Shown: piece after piece, positions 27,306-37,487 of the stretch | Layout: each line of letters begins with the position of its first letter | Numbering within the stretch: the stretch's first letter is position 1 | From: Changpingibacter yushuensis | GTDB taxonomy: Bacteria; Actinomycetota; Actinomycetes; Actinomycetales; Actinomycetaceae | Reading direction: 5' to 3' | DNA length: 64,000 nt | Assembly (NCBI RefSeq): GCF_014041995.1 | Contig: NZ_CP059492.1 | Location: 868,001-932,000, forward strand | Program-made: the position numbers and the translations under genes | Notes under the pieces: model-generated | Databases searched by the model: none | Seen by the model: the letters and a program-made list of their open reading frames with translations, nothing else | What the model was told of the DNA's origin: nothing

Positions 27306-28124
27306 ATGACACATTCTACGTACCAGCTTGTGGCAAGCGATTTTGACTTGACCCTTGCGGGCTTGCCTCACTCCCACATTTCTGACCGGACTAAGCGTGC
27401 ACTGGAAGGCCTGCGCGAACGTGGCGTTCCTTTTGCCATTGCGTCTGGACGCGGCCCATCGGGCTTGTTCCATCACCTAGAACGTAACAACATCAGCCCG
27501 GAGGGCTTCTACTTCTGCGGCTATGGTGGTGCTGAAATCATCCAGGCGTGGGACGGAACCGAGATCGCCTCGAACCGTCTCAATGGATCTGCAGCACGGA
27601 AGGCATTCGAAGTTGCGAGCGACTTTCCTGTGGAGGTGTTGCCACACCTTGGTGAATTCGCCTATGCAAGCAACGTCGGTGGGCTCGCCAACAGAGGTCA
27701 GGCGTGGTCCGATGGACTCACGCTCCTTGACATCACTCCCGAGGGAGTAGAGGAACTGCGCCCCTCGAAAATCCTCATCTCGGGCGAACCTGACGTCCTG
27801 GAGCGAGTCGCCACGGCTCTTGGCGGGGAGTTGGCAGACTCGATTGAAGTCACGCTTTCGGCCACCACGCTGCTTGAGGTGAATGCTGCTGGAGTGAATA
27901 AGGGGTGGGCGCTGTGGGCGCTCGCGGACCACCTTGGCATCGACCACACTGCAACTGTTGCCTTTGGCGACAACTTCAATGACATCCCGATGCTGCGTGC
28001 TGCCGGGTTGGGAGTTGCCGTTGGAAATGCCGTTCCTGAAGCAAAGCTAGCGGCGGATCGCGTCACCTTTTCTTGCGACGACGACGGCTTGGCGTACGTT
28101 CTTGAGGAGCTCTTCGCGCTCTGA
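27306..28124 (+). CDS. HAD-superfamily hydrolase (Cof/IIB type)
   Basis: 272 residues. The nucleophile motif is ASDFDLTLAG (DxDxT), then IASGRGPSG, a lysine in KILISG, and VAFGDNFNDIPMLRAAG carrying the metal-binding Asp pair. Cap type IIB, as in sugar-phosphate and flavin-phosphate phosphatases. Substrate not predictable. TAGGAG lies 10 nt before ATG 27306. Confidence 0.9.
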   Translation: MTHSTYQLVASDFDLTLAGLPHSHISDRTKRALEGLRERGVPFAIASGRGPSGLFHHLERNNISPEGFYFCGYGGAEIIQAWDGTEIASNRLNGSAARKAFEVASDFPVEVLPHLGEFAYASNVGGLANRGQAWSDGLTLLDITPEGVEELRPSKILISGEPDVLERVATALGGELADSIEVTLSATTLLEVNAAGVNKGWALWALADHLGIDHTATVAFGDNFNDIPMLRAAGLGVAVGNAVPEAKLAADRVTFSCDDDGLAYVLEELFAL

Positions 28125-28137
28125 TTCTGATTTTCAC

Positions 28138-28180
28138 AAGGGGCGGTGGCCGTGCTTAGTTGCACGGCCACCGCCCCTTT
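28138..28180. terminator. Bidirectional terminator between HAD and DEAD-box genes
   Basis: An 18-bp hairpin: arms 28138-28155 and 28162-28179, with A-rich and T-rich outer ends, so it can work for both converging genes. Confidence 0.8.
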
Positions 28181-28204
28181 CACAGTGTTGTTTCGAGCCA
28201 GAAC

Positions 28205-29815
28205 TCAGCTTTCGCTTTCCGTGTGGCGGTTCACGCGCTTGCGCTGGCGATTCCGGCGCGGGGCGGCCTGGGGGTTCTCCTCAACGGCTGACTTCGTATG
28301 CGCCTCGCTGCGGGCGGCAGACCGGTCACGATCGGTGTTGCCTGCTCGGCCGCGCCGTCCACCTGACCGAGCCCGTTCGTTCTGACCGCGCTTCTGACCG
28401 CCGTGAGACTGGCCGCGGCCACGCCCGGCAGACTTGCCTGTTTCTCCAAGATCCTCAAGAACCTCGGCATCCAAGCCCGCGCGAACTTGCTGTTGAAGGG
28501 GAAGCTTGCCTGTTACGTCACGGGGAATATTCAAGTCCGTGAACAGGTGATCGGAGGTGTGGTAGGTTTCCACAGGCTCTGGCATGCCCAAATTGAGCTG
28601 CTTGTTGATCACGGCCCAGCGCGTAGTATCTTCCCAATCCACGAACGTTATGGCGGTGCCCGAATGCCCGGCGCGGCCTGTACGCCCGATCCGATGGATG
28701 TAGGTTTTTTCGTCTTCGGGGCATTGATAGTTAATGACGTGGGTGACGTCGTCGACGTCGATACCGCGGGCGGCGACGTCGGTAGCTACCAGAACGTCCA
28801 CTTTTCCATGGCGGAAAGCGCGCAATGCCTGTTCGCGGGCACCTTGCCCGAGGTCGCCGTGGAGTGCTCCAGCAGCAAAGCCGCGTTCGGTTAGATCTTG
28901 TGCGAGCTTTGCGGCGGTGCGCTTTGTACGCGTGAAGATGATTGTGAGGCCGCGGCCTTCGGCTTGAAGAATCCGTGCCACAACTTCCGCTTTGTTCAGC
29001 GCGTGGCACCGGTACACAACTTGGCGGGTGGTCTTGACCGTTGCGCCTGAATCTGTGGGATCGATGGCGCGAATGTGGGTGGGATGTGACATGTAGCGGC
29101 GGGCCATGGCCACAACTGCTCCAGGCATGGTAGCTGAGAACAGCATCGTGTGACGCGTTGGCGGGGTGGCAGCAAGGATGGTCTCTACATCTTCGAGGAA
29201 ACCGAGGTCGAGCATTTCGTCAGCTTCATCGAGAACGACCATTCGCACCGCGTCGAGCTTGATGATCCCATGTCGCATGAGGTCAATGAGGCGCCCAGGG
29301 GTTCCAACAACCACTTCTGCGCCGCGCTTGAGATCCTCCTGCTGAGGTTCGTAGGCGCGCCCGCCATACACTTCGACGATACGCAGATTGCGTTCGTCGG
29401 CTGCCGCGCGGAGCTCCTGAGCGACCTGCTTGGCCAGTTCACGAGTAGGTAGTACCACGAGCCCTTGGGGCTTGCCGCGGTTCGATTCTGGGATTGCGTC
29501 CCAGCCGTCTTCTTCCGGCCCGACGGCGGCCTCAATCATCGGGATTCCGAATCCAAGGGTTTTGCCGGTTCCCGTCTTGGCCTGTCCAATGATGTCATTG
29601 CCACGAAGCGCAACAGGCAAGGTCAGAGCCTGAATGGGGAAAGGATGAGTAATTCCCTTCCTAGCTAGCGCTTCGACGATGGCGGCCGAAACACCGAAGT
29701 CTGCGAACGACTTGGTCTTAGCATCCTCAGCGGTACCTGAGATATCAGCTTTTGGTTCGTGTGCCTGGGGAACTTGGGCAGCGGAGGAGTCGATGACGCC
29801 TGAGCTGGAGCTCAT
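28205..29815 (-). CDS. DEAD-box ATP-dependent RNA helicase
   Basis: 536 residues. Unwinds RNA, probably in ribosome assembly or mRNA turnover. Q-motif region (FADFGVSAAIVEAL...HPFPIQ), motif I AKTGTGKT, Ia PTRELAKQV, GTPGRLIDLM, II VLDEADEML, III SATMP, V ATDVAARGIDVDDV, VI HRIGRTGRAG. A basic Arg/Gly/Ser-rich tail (from about residue 460) is the usual non-specific RNA-binding extension. AAAGGA precedes ATG 29815. Convergent with the HAD gene. Confidence 0.93.
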   Translation of the reverse strand: MSSSSGVIDSSAAQVPQAHEPKADISGTAEDAKTKSFADFGVSAAIVEALARKGITHPFPIQALTLPVALRGNDIIGQAKTGTGKTLGFGIPMIEAAVGPEEDGWDAIPESNRGKPQGLVVLPTRELAKQVAQELRAAADERNLRIVEVYGGRAYEPQQEDLKRGAEVVVGTPGRLIDLMRHGIIKLDAVRMVVLDEADEMLDLGFLEDVETILAATPPTRHTMLFSATMPGAVVAMARRYMSHPTHIRAIDPTDSGATVKTTRQVVYRCHALNKAEVVARILQAEGRGLTIIFTRTKRTAAKLAQDLTERGFAAGALHGDLGQGAREQALRAFRHGKVDVLVATDVAARGIDVDDVTHVINYQCPEDEKTYIHRIGRTGRAGHSGTAITFVDWEDTTRWAVINKQLNLGMPEPVETYHTSDHLFTDLNIPRDVTGKLPLQQQVRAGLDAEVLEDLGETGKSAGRGRGQSHGGQKRGQNERARSGGRRGRAGNTDRDRSAARSEAHTKSAVEENPQAAPRRNRQRKRVNRHTESES

Positions 29816-29940
29816 GCAGTTTTCCTTTCATATGCAGCGCGCCTTGAGAGAATATGTGCTGCAGCGGCGGTAGCCGATCGTGAAAGTGAAAGCGTTAGCG
29901 AGACGACCGGGCAACCAGTAACACGTCAATCCTACGCCAA

Positions 29941-29965
29941 CGCCCCTCGAAAGCTCCGAGGGGCG
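29941..29965 (-). terminator. Hairpin between DUF3107 and helicase genes
   Basis: CGCCCCTCG (29941-29949) pairs with CGAGGGGCG (29957-29965). Downstream of DUF3107 on the - strand; no T-run is seen, so it may be a weak terminator or a structured helicase leader. Confidence 0.45.
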
Positions 29966-30063
29966 TTGGGTGTCACATTGGGATGAAGCGCATCTCCAAG
30001 CCCTGTTGTTGTGGGATGGACATGCGGTGCGTTATCCGAATGGTAGGTGTGGAAAGTGGATGA

Positions 30064-30291
30064 CTAGTCGGTCAGCCCAAAGCCGACGCGGCGGTTCTGC
30101 TGTGCGGCGATCTCAACGTAACCTAGGGCCGCTGCGGGCACGATTACGCTGTGGCCGTTGGCCTCAGCAAGAACCAGCGGGGTGCCCGCTGCAATTGCTT
30201 CAGTAACCTTTGTGTTGACTTCCTCCGCGCTGAGTTCCACGTCGATGCTCAGTTCACGAGCGGCGTTTCGAACGCCAATGTTGATTTCCAT
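30064..30291 (-). CDS. DUF3107 small protein
   Basis: 75 residues. MEINIGVRNAARELSIDVEL at the N-terminus and the ending RRVGFGL identify DUF3107, a short actinobacterial protein without known function. Purine-rich AGGAGGATCCCC lies before ATG 30291. In mycobacteria a homologue lies near the adnA/adnB genes, as it does here, in divergent orientation. Confidence 0.9.
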   Translation of the reverse strand: MEINIGVRNAARELSIDVELSAEEVNTKVTEAIAAGTPLVLAEANGHSVIVPAAALGYVEIAAQQNRRVGFGLTD

Positions 30292-30443
30292 GGGGATCCT
30301 CCTGAAGAACGGCCGTGGGTTTGCCCCGTACCTGTGCCCAGCTTATCGGGCTGGCGCACTATGGGAACCTTAAGAGTAGGCGTTTTCGTTGATAGCCAAA
30401 GCGCTGAAATGTTTGTGGGAGATTCTCGTCTATTCCCGAGCAG

Positions 30444-30509
30444 CTCGCGTTTTTTGTCGGACCGGCTCGCGTTTGTTGTCGGGCTGGCAAGCGTTTGTTG
30501 TCGGGCTGG
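30444..30509. repeat. 22-bp tandem repeat, three copies
   Basis: Units 30444-30465, 30466-30487 and 30488-30509, core GCGTTTGTTGTCGG. They fill part of the 350-bp divergent spacer between DUF3107 and adnA; no other element stands out in that spacer. Confidence 0.85.
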
Positions 30510-30641
30510 CACGATAAAGTCAGAGACGATGGGTTTGCGGGTATGCGGCCACCGTCGATGGATCGTTTTCCCGCGCCCGACGCCAAGTCAGGACCCCACA
30601 AACACCTTTCGCAGGCTAGAGCATTTCCAGGAGGGCTTCTC

Positions 30642-33600
30642 ATGAGTTCGGACAGTGTGGATTCAATACTGACCCTTGATTCGTCTCAGGTTCGGGCGTT
30701 GGAGGCATGCGCTGGGGGAACTCGGGTAAGTGTGCTCGGTGCTCCTGGCACTGGGAAAACAACAGTGCTGGCTGAGCTCGTCTTGCGGGAGGTCCGCTCT
30801 GGCGGAACACACCCACCTCGTATTGCTGTCATTACCCAGGATCGGCGTGCAGCTTCTGAACTTCGCGGTTTGATTTCGCGCATGCTAGGAGGCATTCCTA
30901 CCGGCGTGAGCGTCCAGACCCTCACAGCGTTTGCCTTTACTGTTGCTCAGTCATATGCGCAGGCGGTTGGAAGAAAGAATCCGGAACTCATCGCTGGCCC
31001 GGATGAAGATTCCTTGGTTGCCGCCATCCTTTCAGATGTGGATGCTGGTTTTGACTTTCCCACCTACGTCACGGAAGACGTTCGCCTGATGCCTGCATTC
31101 CGGGCGCAGATCCGTGATCTTCTCACTAGGGCGCAAGAACTCGGTTATTCTCCGGAACAGCTTGAGGCGCTCGGACGCGGTAAGAATGAACCGATGTGGG
31201 TTGCCGGCGGCCAAATTCTTCGAGTTTACGAGGAGTTGACCGAAGCACAAGATGCCTTTGCAGGTTCGGCGCAGGCTCCAGATCGCCTAGATCACGCCCA
31301 GCTCATCACCGCCGCAGCTTCGATGCTGGCTGGGTGGGAAGATTTCGTATCCTCGTCACAACCCAACCCAACGTCCATCCCTCGCCCGCAGTGGGATTGG
31401 GTGATTGTCGACGATGTCCAGAATGCGCCGCACTCGATAATTGCGCTGCTCCGTGAGTTGGCTGCAACCGGAGCGTCCATCGTTGTGGCGGGAGATCCCG
31501 ATAGCGCAGTGCAGGGCTTTCGTGGCGGAATAGCCTCGTTACCGGGCGATGTGCAGCGGCCTGAACCAGAGGGCCTTGCCTGCGTTCCCGTCTACCTTCA
31601 ACACCGTCACAGGTTCGGCGGTGTTCTGGCCCGCACAGCTGACACGCTAGTGGAGCACATTAGGGTGGGTGGTGCGGTGGCGCTACACCGAATGCCTGAA
31701 GGTAGCATGGAGTCCAGCGTACGGGGTCAACGTTATGTTCATTCTGAGGAACAAGCTGCTGGCATTGCCCGAACGGTGCGTGAGCTTCATGTGACGAGGT
31801 CCGTTCCGTACTCCCAGATCGCTGTCATTACGAGGTCACGTTCTGAACACGCTGCCCTCCGGTCCTCGCTGGTGCGCAGGTTGGTTCCCGTTGAGCAAGT
31901 TGGCTCAGATGTGCCATTGCGTGACCGGCCAGCTGTCAAGGCGCTTCTTGAGACGGTTGAACTTGCTCTAGGAATACCGGGTGCCGATGGGATACCTTCG
32001 CTCGCCGCCGTGCTTCGTTCTCCCATCATCGGGATTGACGCGCTTTCGCTGATAAGACATGGTCGAATCCTGCGAGCTTTCGAGTTGGCCAACGGGGGTG
32101 AACGGCACGAGGAGCAGTTGCTCGAACTCATATTGACGGGCCCGGATGCTCTTGAACAGCTGGTGCCAAGTGGAGTTCCTGAACTCGTTCGCGCTGCCTC
32201 CATCATCCAACGAGTTCGCGATGTGGCCTCGCGAACTGCCCGCCAAGCAGAACAGGTTCTGTGGGCTGCATGGGAAGCCTGTGGCCGGGCAGAGGTGTGG
32301 CGCGAAGCCGCTATCAAGGGTGGCGTCGCTGGCGATGCCGCAGATGATTCGTTGGATTCCGTCATCCAGTTGTTTCGTGCTGTCCAGCGAATGGCTGATC
32401 GTGATCCAGAGGTCACAATTGATGTGTTCCTCCGTGAGATCGCAGCACAGGACCTCCCCGAAGATTCAATTGCACGTGCTGGCGCCCTCACTGATGCCAT
32501 CAGCCTGACTACGCCAGCCGCCTCCCAAGGCAGAGAATGGGACTACGTCGTGGTAGCGGGATTGCAGGATGGTTCTTGGCCAAACCTTAGGCTGCGGGAC
32601 TCCTACACACACACCACACGTCTGGCTCAGATAGCCACTAGCCGTGAGGTCAGCGGAATCAGTCCAGCGGATGAGCGCAGTGAAGCATTCGAAGATGTGC
32701 TGGATGATGAACTGCGCCAGCTTCACCACGCGATCACGCGCGCCCGGAAGAGTCTGCTCGTGACATGCGTGGACTCGGAGGGCAACACTCCTTCGCGGTT
32801 CTTCCAAGCCATGGGTTTCCGTGAGGAAGGTAATGAGCATTCCATCGCATCTGAAGGCGGTAGTGATGCTATGAGCGCTACTGCGCCAATCCTGGCTTCA
32901 GCGGGTCCGCTGAAGCCAGATCTTGACGCTACAAGCTTGATCGGCCAGATTCGCAGAGCTGCGGCATATGGAGAGTTGGAAGGTGACCAGCGGGACGCTG
33001 CCAATCATGTGTGGTCAGTCTTGCATGAAGCTGGATTCGATGAATGCGAGCCTTCGAACTGGATTGACGCCCTGCCACCGAGCGTGCAGGAATCCAGCCA
33101 AAGAGTCGTTGAGGTATCGCCATCCAGAGTTGAGGGTCTCCTCCAATGCCCACTTCGCGGCACGCTAGGAATGCTGGGTGCCGAACGTTCCGACCAACGG
33201 CAAGCCGCTTCCATCGGCACGCTCATCCACGCAGTGGCAGAAGAGTTTCCACATGGACCGGAGGCCCTTATGAAGGCTTCATTCGATAGACGATGGCGGG
33301 CCAGCCAGCCTCTCGCACCTGAGGATTCCGAACTTGCAGCTGAGGCGTATCAGAACGGCCTGCGAATGGTTGAGGCTTTGGCAGCCTATGCTGCCAGCCA
33401 TCCGGAGGATGTCGAAGTTGAGAAACGAGTACGGGCGGAGGTTGATCCACACACGTTTCTCAACGCCTCACTCGATCGCGTCTCATCCACTTCCGATGGG
33501 CTTCGGGTGGCGGACTTCAAAACATCCAAGGTACTTGTCAATAGGCAGAAAGCTCCCGATCACATCCAGTTGCAGCTCTATCAATGGGCGTTGCGCCAAG

Positions 33601-33854
33601 TCGCTCCTGATTCGCCTTCGCAAGGCGCCGAACTTGTGTATGTTGCCGTCCGAGATGCCAAAGGCTATCCGACCCTGAGGGAGCAGGCACCGCTTGATGC
33701 GGATTCCTCGCAGCGTGCCGTTCGCAGGATTCGTAGCGCTGCTGACCTTCTACGAAGGGACCAGCTACCTGCGCAACCCGATGAGGGAATCTGCCGGAAT
33801 TGTCAGTTTGCGATCGTCTGCCCGGCGATGTCCGCAGGAAGGATGTTCTCATGA
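30642..33854 (+). CDS. adnA: UvrD-like helicase fused to RecB-type nuclease, AdnA-like
   Basis: 1070 residues. One half of the AdnAB heterodimer that resects double-strand breaks in actinobacteria. Walker A GAPGTGKTT (about 33-41), Walker B region VIVDDVQNAP, motif III AGDPDSAVQGFRGG, then a C-terminal PD-(D/E)XK nuclease with RVADFKTSK and LQLYQWAL. Four cysteines (LLQCPL plus CRNCQFAIVC) form the likely Fe-S site framing the nuclease. The frame opens at 30495, but ATG 30642 has AGGAGG upstream and begins the conserved region. Ends in an ATGA overlap with its partner. Confidence 0.85.
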   Translation: MSSDSVDSILTLDSSQVRALEACAGGTRVSVLGAPGTGKTTVLAELVLREVRSGGTHPPRIAVITQDRRAASELRGLISRMLGGIPTGVSVQTLTAFAFTVAQSYAQAVGRKNPELIAGPDEDSLVAAILSDVDAGFDFPTYVTEDVRLMPAFRAQIRDLLTRAQELGYSPEQLEALGRGKNEPMWVAGGQILRVYEELTEAQDAFAGSAQAPDRLDHAQLITAAASMLAGWEDFVSSSQPNPTSIPRPQWDWVIVDDVQNAPHSIIALLRELAATGASIVVAGDPDSAVQGFRGGIASLPGDVQRPEPEGLACVPVYLQHRHRFGGVLARTADTLVEHIRVGGAVALHRMPEGSMESSVRGQRYVHSEEQAAGIARTVRELHVTRSVPYSQIAVITRSRSEHAALRSSLVRRLVPVEQVGSDVPLRDRPAVKALLETVELALGIPGADGIPSLAAVLRSPIIGIDALSLIRHGRILRAFELANGGERHEEQLLELILTGPDALEQLVPSGVPELVRAASIIQRVRDVASRTARQAEQVLWAAWEACGRAEVWREAAIKGGVAGDAADDSLDSVIQLFRAVQRMADRDPEVTIDVFLREIAAQDLPEDSIARAGALTDAISLTTPAASQGREWDYVVVAGLQDGSWPNLRLRDSYTHTTRLAQIATSREVSGISPADERSEAFEDVLDDELRQLHHAITRARKSLLVTCVDSEGNTPSRFFQAMGFREEGNEHSIASEGGSDAMSATAPILASAGPLKPDLDATSLIGQIRRAAAYGELEGDQRDAANHVWSVLHEAGFDECEPSNWIDALPPSVQESSQRVVEVSPSRVEGLLQCPLRGTLGMLGAERSDQRQAASIGTLIHAVAEEFPHGPEALMKASFDRRWRASQPLAPEDSELAAEAYQNGLRMVEALAAYAASHPEDVEVEKRVRAEVDPHTFLNASLDRVSSTSDGLRVADFKTSKVLVNRQKAPDHIQLQLYQWALRQVAPDSPSQGAELVYVAVRDAKGYPTLREQAPLDADSSQRAVRRIRSAADLLRRDQLPAQPDEGICRNCQFAIVCPAMSAGRMFS

Positions 33855-36800
33855 CTGCCACGTACAGCCAGATTATGCAGGTTCTGGGATCCGGATTCCT
33901 GCCAACAAAGGAACAGGAAAGAGTGATTGTTAGCTCTTCGCCTACTATCTTGGTGGTGGCAGGAGCAGGCTCAGGCAAGACTGCGACGATGACCAACAGG
34001 ATTGCCTACCAGATCGCCACAGGTGTAGTGCGTCCAGATCAAGTACTTGGTCTAACTTTCACGCGCAAGGCAGCTGGGGAACTGGCAGAAAGAGTCGATC
34101 GCGCATTGGGTTTGATGCGATCAGCGGGCATCGTGACGCCACCACATGGAGATCAAACATCTCAACTGCGGGACTCGCTCATGCGGCCCAACATCTCCAC
34201 GTACAACTCATTCGCATCGGAGATCTCAACAAGCTACGGACTGCTTGTGGGAGGGGATCCGGGCGCTCGCCTCATGACTGAAGCGGAACGGTACCAAGTT
34301 ATGGCATCGATCGTGGACCAGTGGCCAGCGGGCGAAGATCATCCCTTTGGTGATTATTCTCTGGCAACTGTCACGGAGGCCTGTTTGACCCTCGCCTCGG
34401 GGCTGATTGACAACCAAGTCTCGCTTTCCGATGCCAGTGCCTTCTTCGATCGTGAGCTTTCCGCGATCATACGGTACAGGGATGATGTTCAGAAGTTTGC
34501 CAGAGGCCACAACGCAGCGAGCAAAGCTTGGACAAACCTGAAGAATGAGGGAGTATCGGCACTAGAGTTTCGAAGGAATCTACTCCAAGTGGTCGAACGC
34601 TACTTTGATCGCAAGGTTGAACTTGGCTTGACCGAGTTTGCAGACCAAGTCACCACGGCGTCATCAGTGCTCGCGCAGTATCCCCAACTCGGCGCCGACA
34701 TCGCTGAAAGGTATCGGCTGGTTCTTCTGGACGAATACCAAGATACGTCCGTCAATCAAGCGCGATTCTTGGTCAACGCGTTGGCTCCTGCCCAAATTGA
34801 GGCTGGGAATCTGGCCTCCCGCCGATCGATCTGCGCAGTGGGAGACCCCAATCAGGCTATCTACGGGTGGAGAGGTGCCAGTGCTAACGCATTGGAGGAC
34901 TTCGTGGATCAGTTCGGCGCACGCATGGAGGCTCCAGAGCGACTGACATTATCCACATCCTTCCGTAATGACATCCGAATTCTTGATGCAGCGAACGCCG
35001 TGGCACGCAGCCTCAATCGTTTCTCCACTCAAGAGGAATCGCAGGCCGAAGAAGCTGCGAGCCTCAACTCTGAAGCAGTGACTCACGATCGCCTCGGCGC
35101 GCCGGCTGCACATCTGCAAGGTCCAACAGATGAAAGTCACGGCGGTGATGGTATGGGGGCAGTTGGCACGTTGCAGCCGCGTACCGGAGCTGGCCCAGGG
35201 CGCGTTGTGGAGGTACGACCGTGGTTACGTTCCGATTCCTACCGGGCAATCGCATGGCGCATTCGAGACGTCATCAATGAGGTCCGTACTGCGAGCATCG
35301 CGAGCGGCCAGCCAAGGGAAGCCGAGATCGCTGTGCTGTGCAGAAAGCGTTCGTACATCGATCTCATGGCAGAGGCGTTACTAGAAGTTGGAATTCCGTA
35401 TGAGGTTGTTGGTGGCGAAAGCCTCGTTATGCGGCCGGAGATTTTGACCATACGGGCAGCTCTGGGAGTTCTCGCAAAGCCCTCACGAAATGATTTGCTG
35501 CTCCGGCTGATCACGCTTTTCAATATTGGTACAGGTGATCTACGTGTCCTGCACTCGTGGTCAACTCAGTTGGCGGCCTATCAAGCACGGGTAGCCTCAC
35601 AGGATTCTCAAGACAGGGCACTCAACGCTCGCGAGGAACGCAGCTTGATTGAGGCTGTGGCGGATCTGCCGAAGGCAGATTGGACGGACCGCCATGGATC
35701 ACGATTCTCACCGGAGGCGTATCAGCGGCTCAGCAAGATCGCGGCGCTCTTGGAACGCTTGCGAGGGTCTGTGCATATGCCATTGCCGGACTTGGTTTCT
35801 CTGACATCCCAGTTGCTCGGCCTAGACCTAGCGGCGGCGAGCCGCTTGTCTGGTTCTCAGAGAGTCCGGACGTCTATTGACTCATTCATCTCACTTAGTG
35901 GCGCTTATGCGAATGACCATCCTGGCTGCTCACTTGAAGACTTCGTGGCGTGGCTGGAGGCGGTTGAAGCTCGCGAGCACGGAGGTGAAGAAGCCTCGGG
36001 TGAGGATTACGTGGGGGAGAGCGAAGATGTTGAGGTCCATGCGGGCACCGTGCAGATCATGACTATTCATGCGGCAAAGGGCCTTGAATGGCGTGACCTC
36101 GTCGTGGTTCCTGAAATGGTGGATAGTCAGTTCTCAACGATCACTGGCGGGGTCAAGGCATGGCCGCAGAACAAGGCCATCTTCCCTTATCCGCTGCGCG
36201 CAGATTACCGCCACCTACCCACGTTTGAAGTGTCCGAATGCGCGGACAAGTTCGAAGCGGGTGAGGCCTACTCAGACTTCAAGGTTCTTGGCCTTACACG
36301 GCACGAGAGCATGGAAGCGCGCAGGCTCGCCTATGTGGCCTTCACCAGACCACAGCGTGAACTGCTCCTCGCCGGGTATGCGTGCCGGGAGGCAGAAGCG
36401 AAGACCAGCAGAAAGAAGGATGTTCCGGGGGCAGGTGTTTGCATCAGGTCCCAGTTTCTGGCCGATATCCGCGCAGGTGCGCACGTCACGCCAGTCTCGA
36501 GTCTCGCGGGTGAGGATTGGCCGCCGGAACTGGTAGTTCAAGCTCCCGAATCAGCATCCGTTGCAGAAGTATCTCAGGCGCTTGGTTTGTCCGACGTCTC
36601 TGAAGACGATCTGGAACCCGTTCCAGACTTCACGGATACCGAGTTGAAGCAGTGGCCTCGGGACGTGCAGCGATCTCTGGGTGATGGCACGCTAAAGACC
36701 AACGGTTTCGACTTCGCGAGTTGGGTAGAACAAGCCGAGGTTCTGGCTGCCGAAGCATATTTGGCGCGAAGCCGCGGGCTTGAGTTGGAAAGGCCCTACT

Positions 36801-37438
36801 ACACGGCAACGGACGTGGTCCATCTGGCAGATGATCCGCATCGCTTCATTCTTGACCAACGCAGGCCGGTGCCAAACCGGCCGAGCCGTGCCGCCCGTAC
36901 CGGCACTGAAGTGCATGCACGAATCGCGCATTACTTCGGCGAAGCACTCACTATTGATGTGGATTCACTGATAGGTCAGGATGGGGACGATTTCGAGGAA
37001 GAACGGCAGATCCCTGCTGAGGAACGCAACCTCTTCGATGCATTCGAGCGCTCGCGGTGGTCCAAGTTCCCGCCGATCGCAGTGGAACAGTCGCTGGAGA
37101 TCGTAGTGGAAGGCAAGATCGTTCGATGCACTATCGACGCGGTGCTGGACACCTCGAGCGATCCAGATCTTGCTGATGTCACGATCGTCGATTGGAAGTC
37201 TGGGCGCAGGCCAAGCACGTCGAGTATTCCATCCCGTGAACTGCAACTTGCCCTCTACCGGTTGGCATGGTCTCGCAACAGTGGGAGTCCGTTGGACGCG
37301 ATCGATGCTCGCTTTGTCTACCTCCGTGAGGACGAATCCCGCCAAGAGCTAGCAGCGGGCAGGCTCTCGGAACTAGAAATCGGCCAGCGAATCCAAGCAG
37401 CGCTGCAGGAAGGAAGGCTGCCGGCAGAAGTGGAGTGA
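33851..37438 (+). CDS. adnB: UvrD-like helicase fused to RecB-type nuclease, AdnB-like
   Basis: 1195 residues. Partner of the preceding gene. Motifs: Walker A AGAGSGKTATMTNR near residue 40, LTFTRKAAGELAERV, Walker B VLLDEYQDTSVNQA, GDPNQAIYGWRGA, TIHAAKGLEWRDLVVV and VAFTRPQREL: a full superfamily 1A motor. The nuclease domain (ATDVVHLADDPHRFI start, TIVDWKSGR active site, LQLALYRLAW) is intact but lacks the cysteine set of the partner. Translationally coupled by a 4-nt overlap. Mycobacterial work assigns the leading motor to AdnB; applying that here is inference. Confidence 0.85.
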   Translation: MTATYSQIMQVLGSGFLPTKEQERVIVSSSPTILVVAGAGSGKTATMTNRIAYQIATGVVRPDQVLGLTFTRKAAGELAERVDRALGLMRSAGIVTPPHGDQTSQLRDSLMRPNISTYNSFASEISTSYGLLVGGDPGARLMTEAERYQVMASIVDQWPAGEDHPFGDYSLATVTEACLTLASGLIDNQVSLSDASAFFDRELSAIIRYRDDVQKFARGHNAASKAWTNLKNEGVSALEFRRNLLQVVERYFDRKVELGLTEFADQVTTASSVLAQYPQLGADIAERYRLVLLDEYQDTSVNQARFLVNALAPAQIEAGNLASRRSICAVGDPNQAIYGWRGASANALEDFVDQFGARMEAPERLTLSTSFRNDIRILDAANAVARSLNRFSTQEESQAEEAASLNSEAVTHDRLGAPAAHLQGPTDESHGGDGMGAVGTLQPRTGAGPGRVVEVRPWLRSDSYRAIAWRIRDVINEVRTASIASGQPREAEIAVLCRKRSYIDLMAEALLEVGIPYEVVGGESLVMRPEILTIRAALGVLAKPSRNDLLLRLITLFNIGTGDLRVLHSWSTQLAAYQARVASQDSQDRALNAREERSLIEAVADLPKADWTDRHGSRFSPEAYQRLSKIAALLERLRGSVHMPLPDLVSLTSQLLGLDLAAASRLSGSQRVRTSIDSFISLSGAYANDHPGCSLEDFVAWLEAVEAREHGGEEASGEDYVGESEDVEVHAGTVQIMTIHAAKGLEWRDLVVVPEMVDSQFSTITGGVKAWPQNKAIFPYPLRADYRHLPTFEVSECADKFEAGEAYSDFKVLGLTRHESMEARRLAYVAFTRPQRELLLAGYACREAEAKTSRKKDVPGAGVCIRSQFLADIRAGAHVTPVSSLAGEDWPPELVVQAPESASVAEVSQALGLSDVSEDDLEPVPDFTDTELKQWPRDVQRSLGDGTLKTNGFDFASWVEQAEVLAAEAYLARSRGLELERPYYTATDVVHLADDPHRFILDQRRPVPNRPSRAARTGTEVHARIAHYFGEALTIDVDSLIGQDGDDFEEERQIPAEERNLFDAFERSRWSKFPPIAVEQSLEIVVEGKIVRCTIDAVLDTSSDPDLADVTIVDWKSGRRPSTSSIPSRELQLALYRLAWSRNSGSPLDAIDARFVYLREDESRQELAAGRLSELEIGQRIQAALQEGRLPAEVE

Positions 37439-37487
37439 GGCGCGGGCACCTGCGGGTTTCTTGGGTTCGCCCCTAGGGGATGCGGGT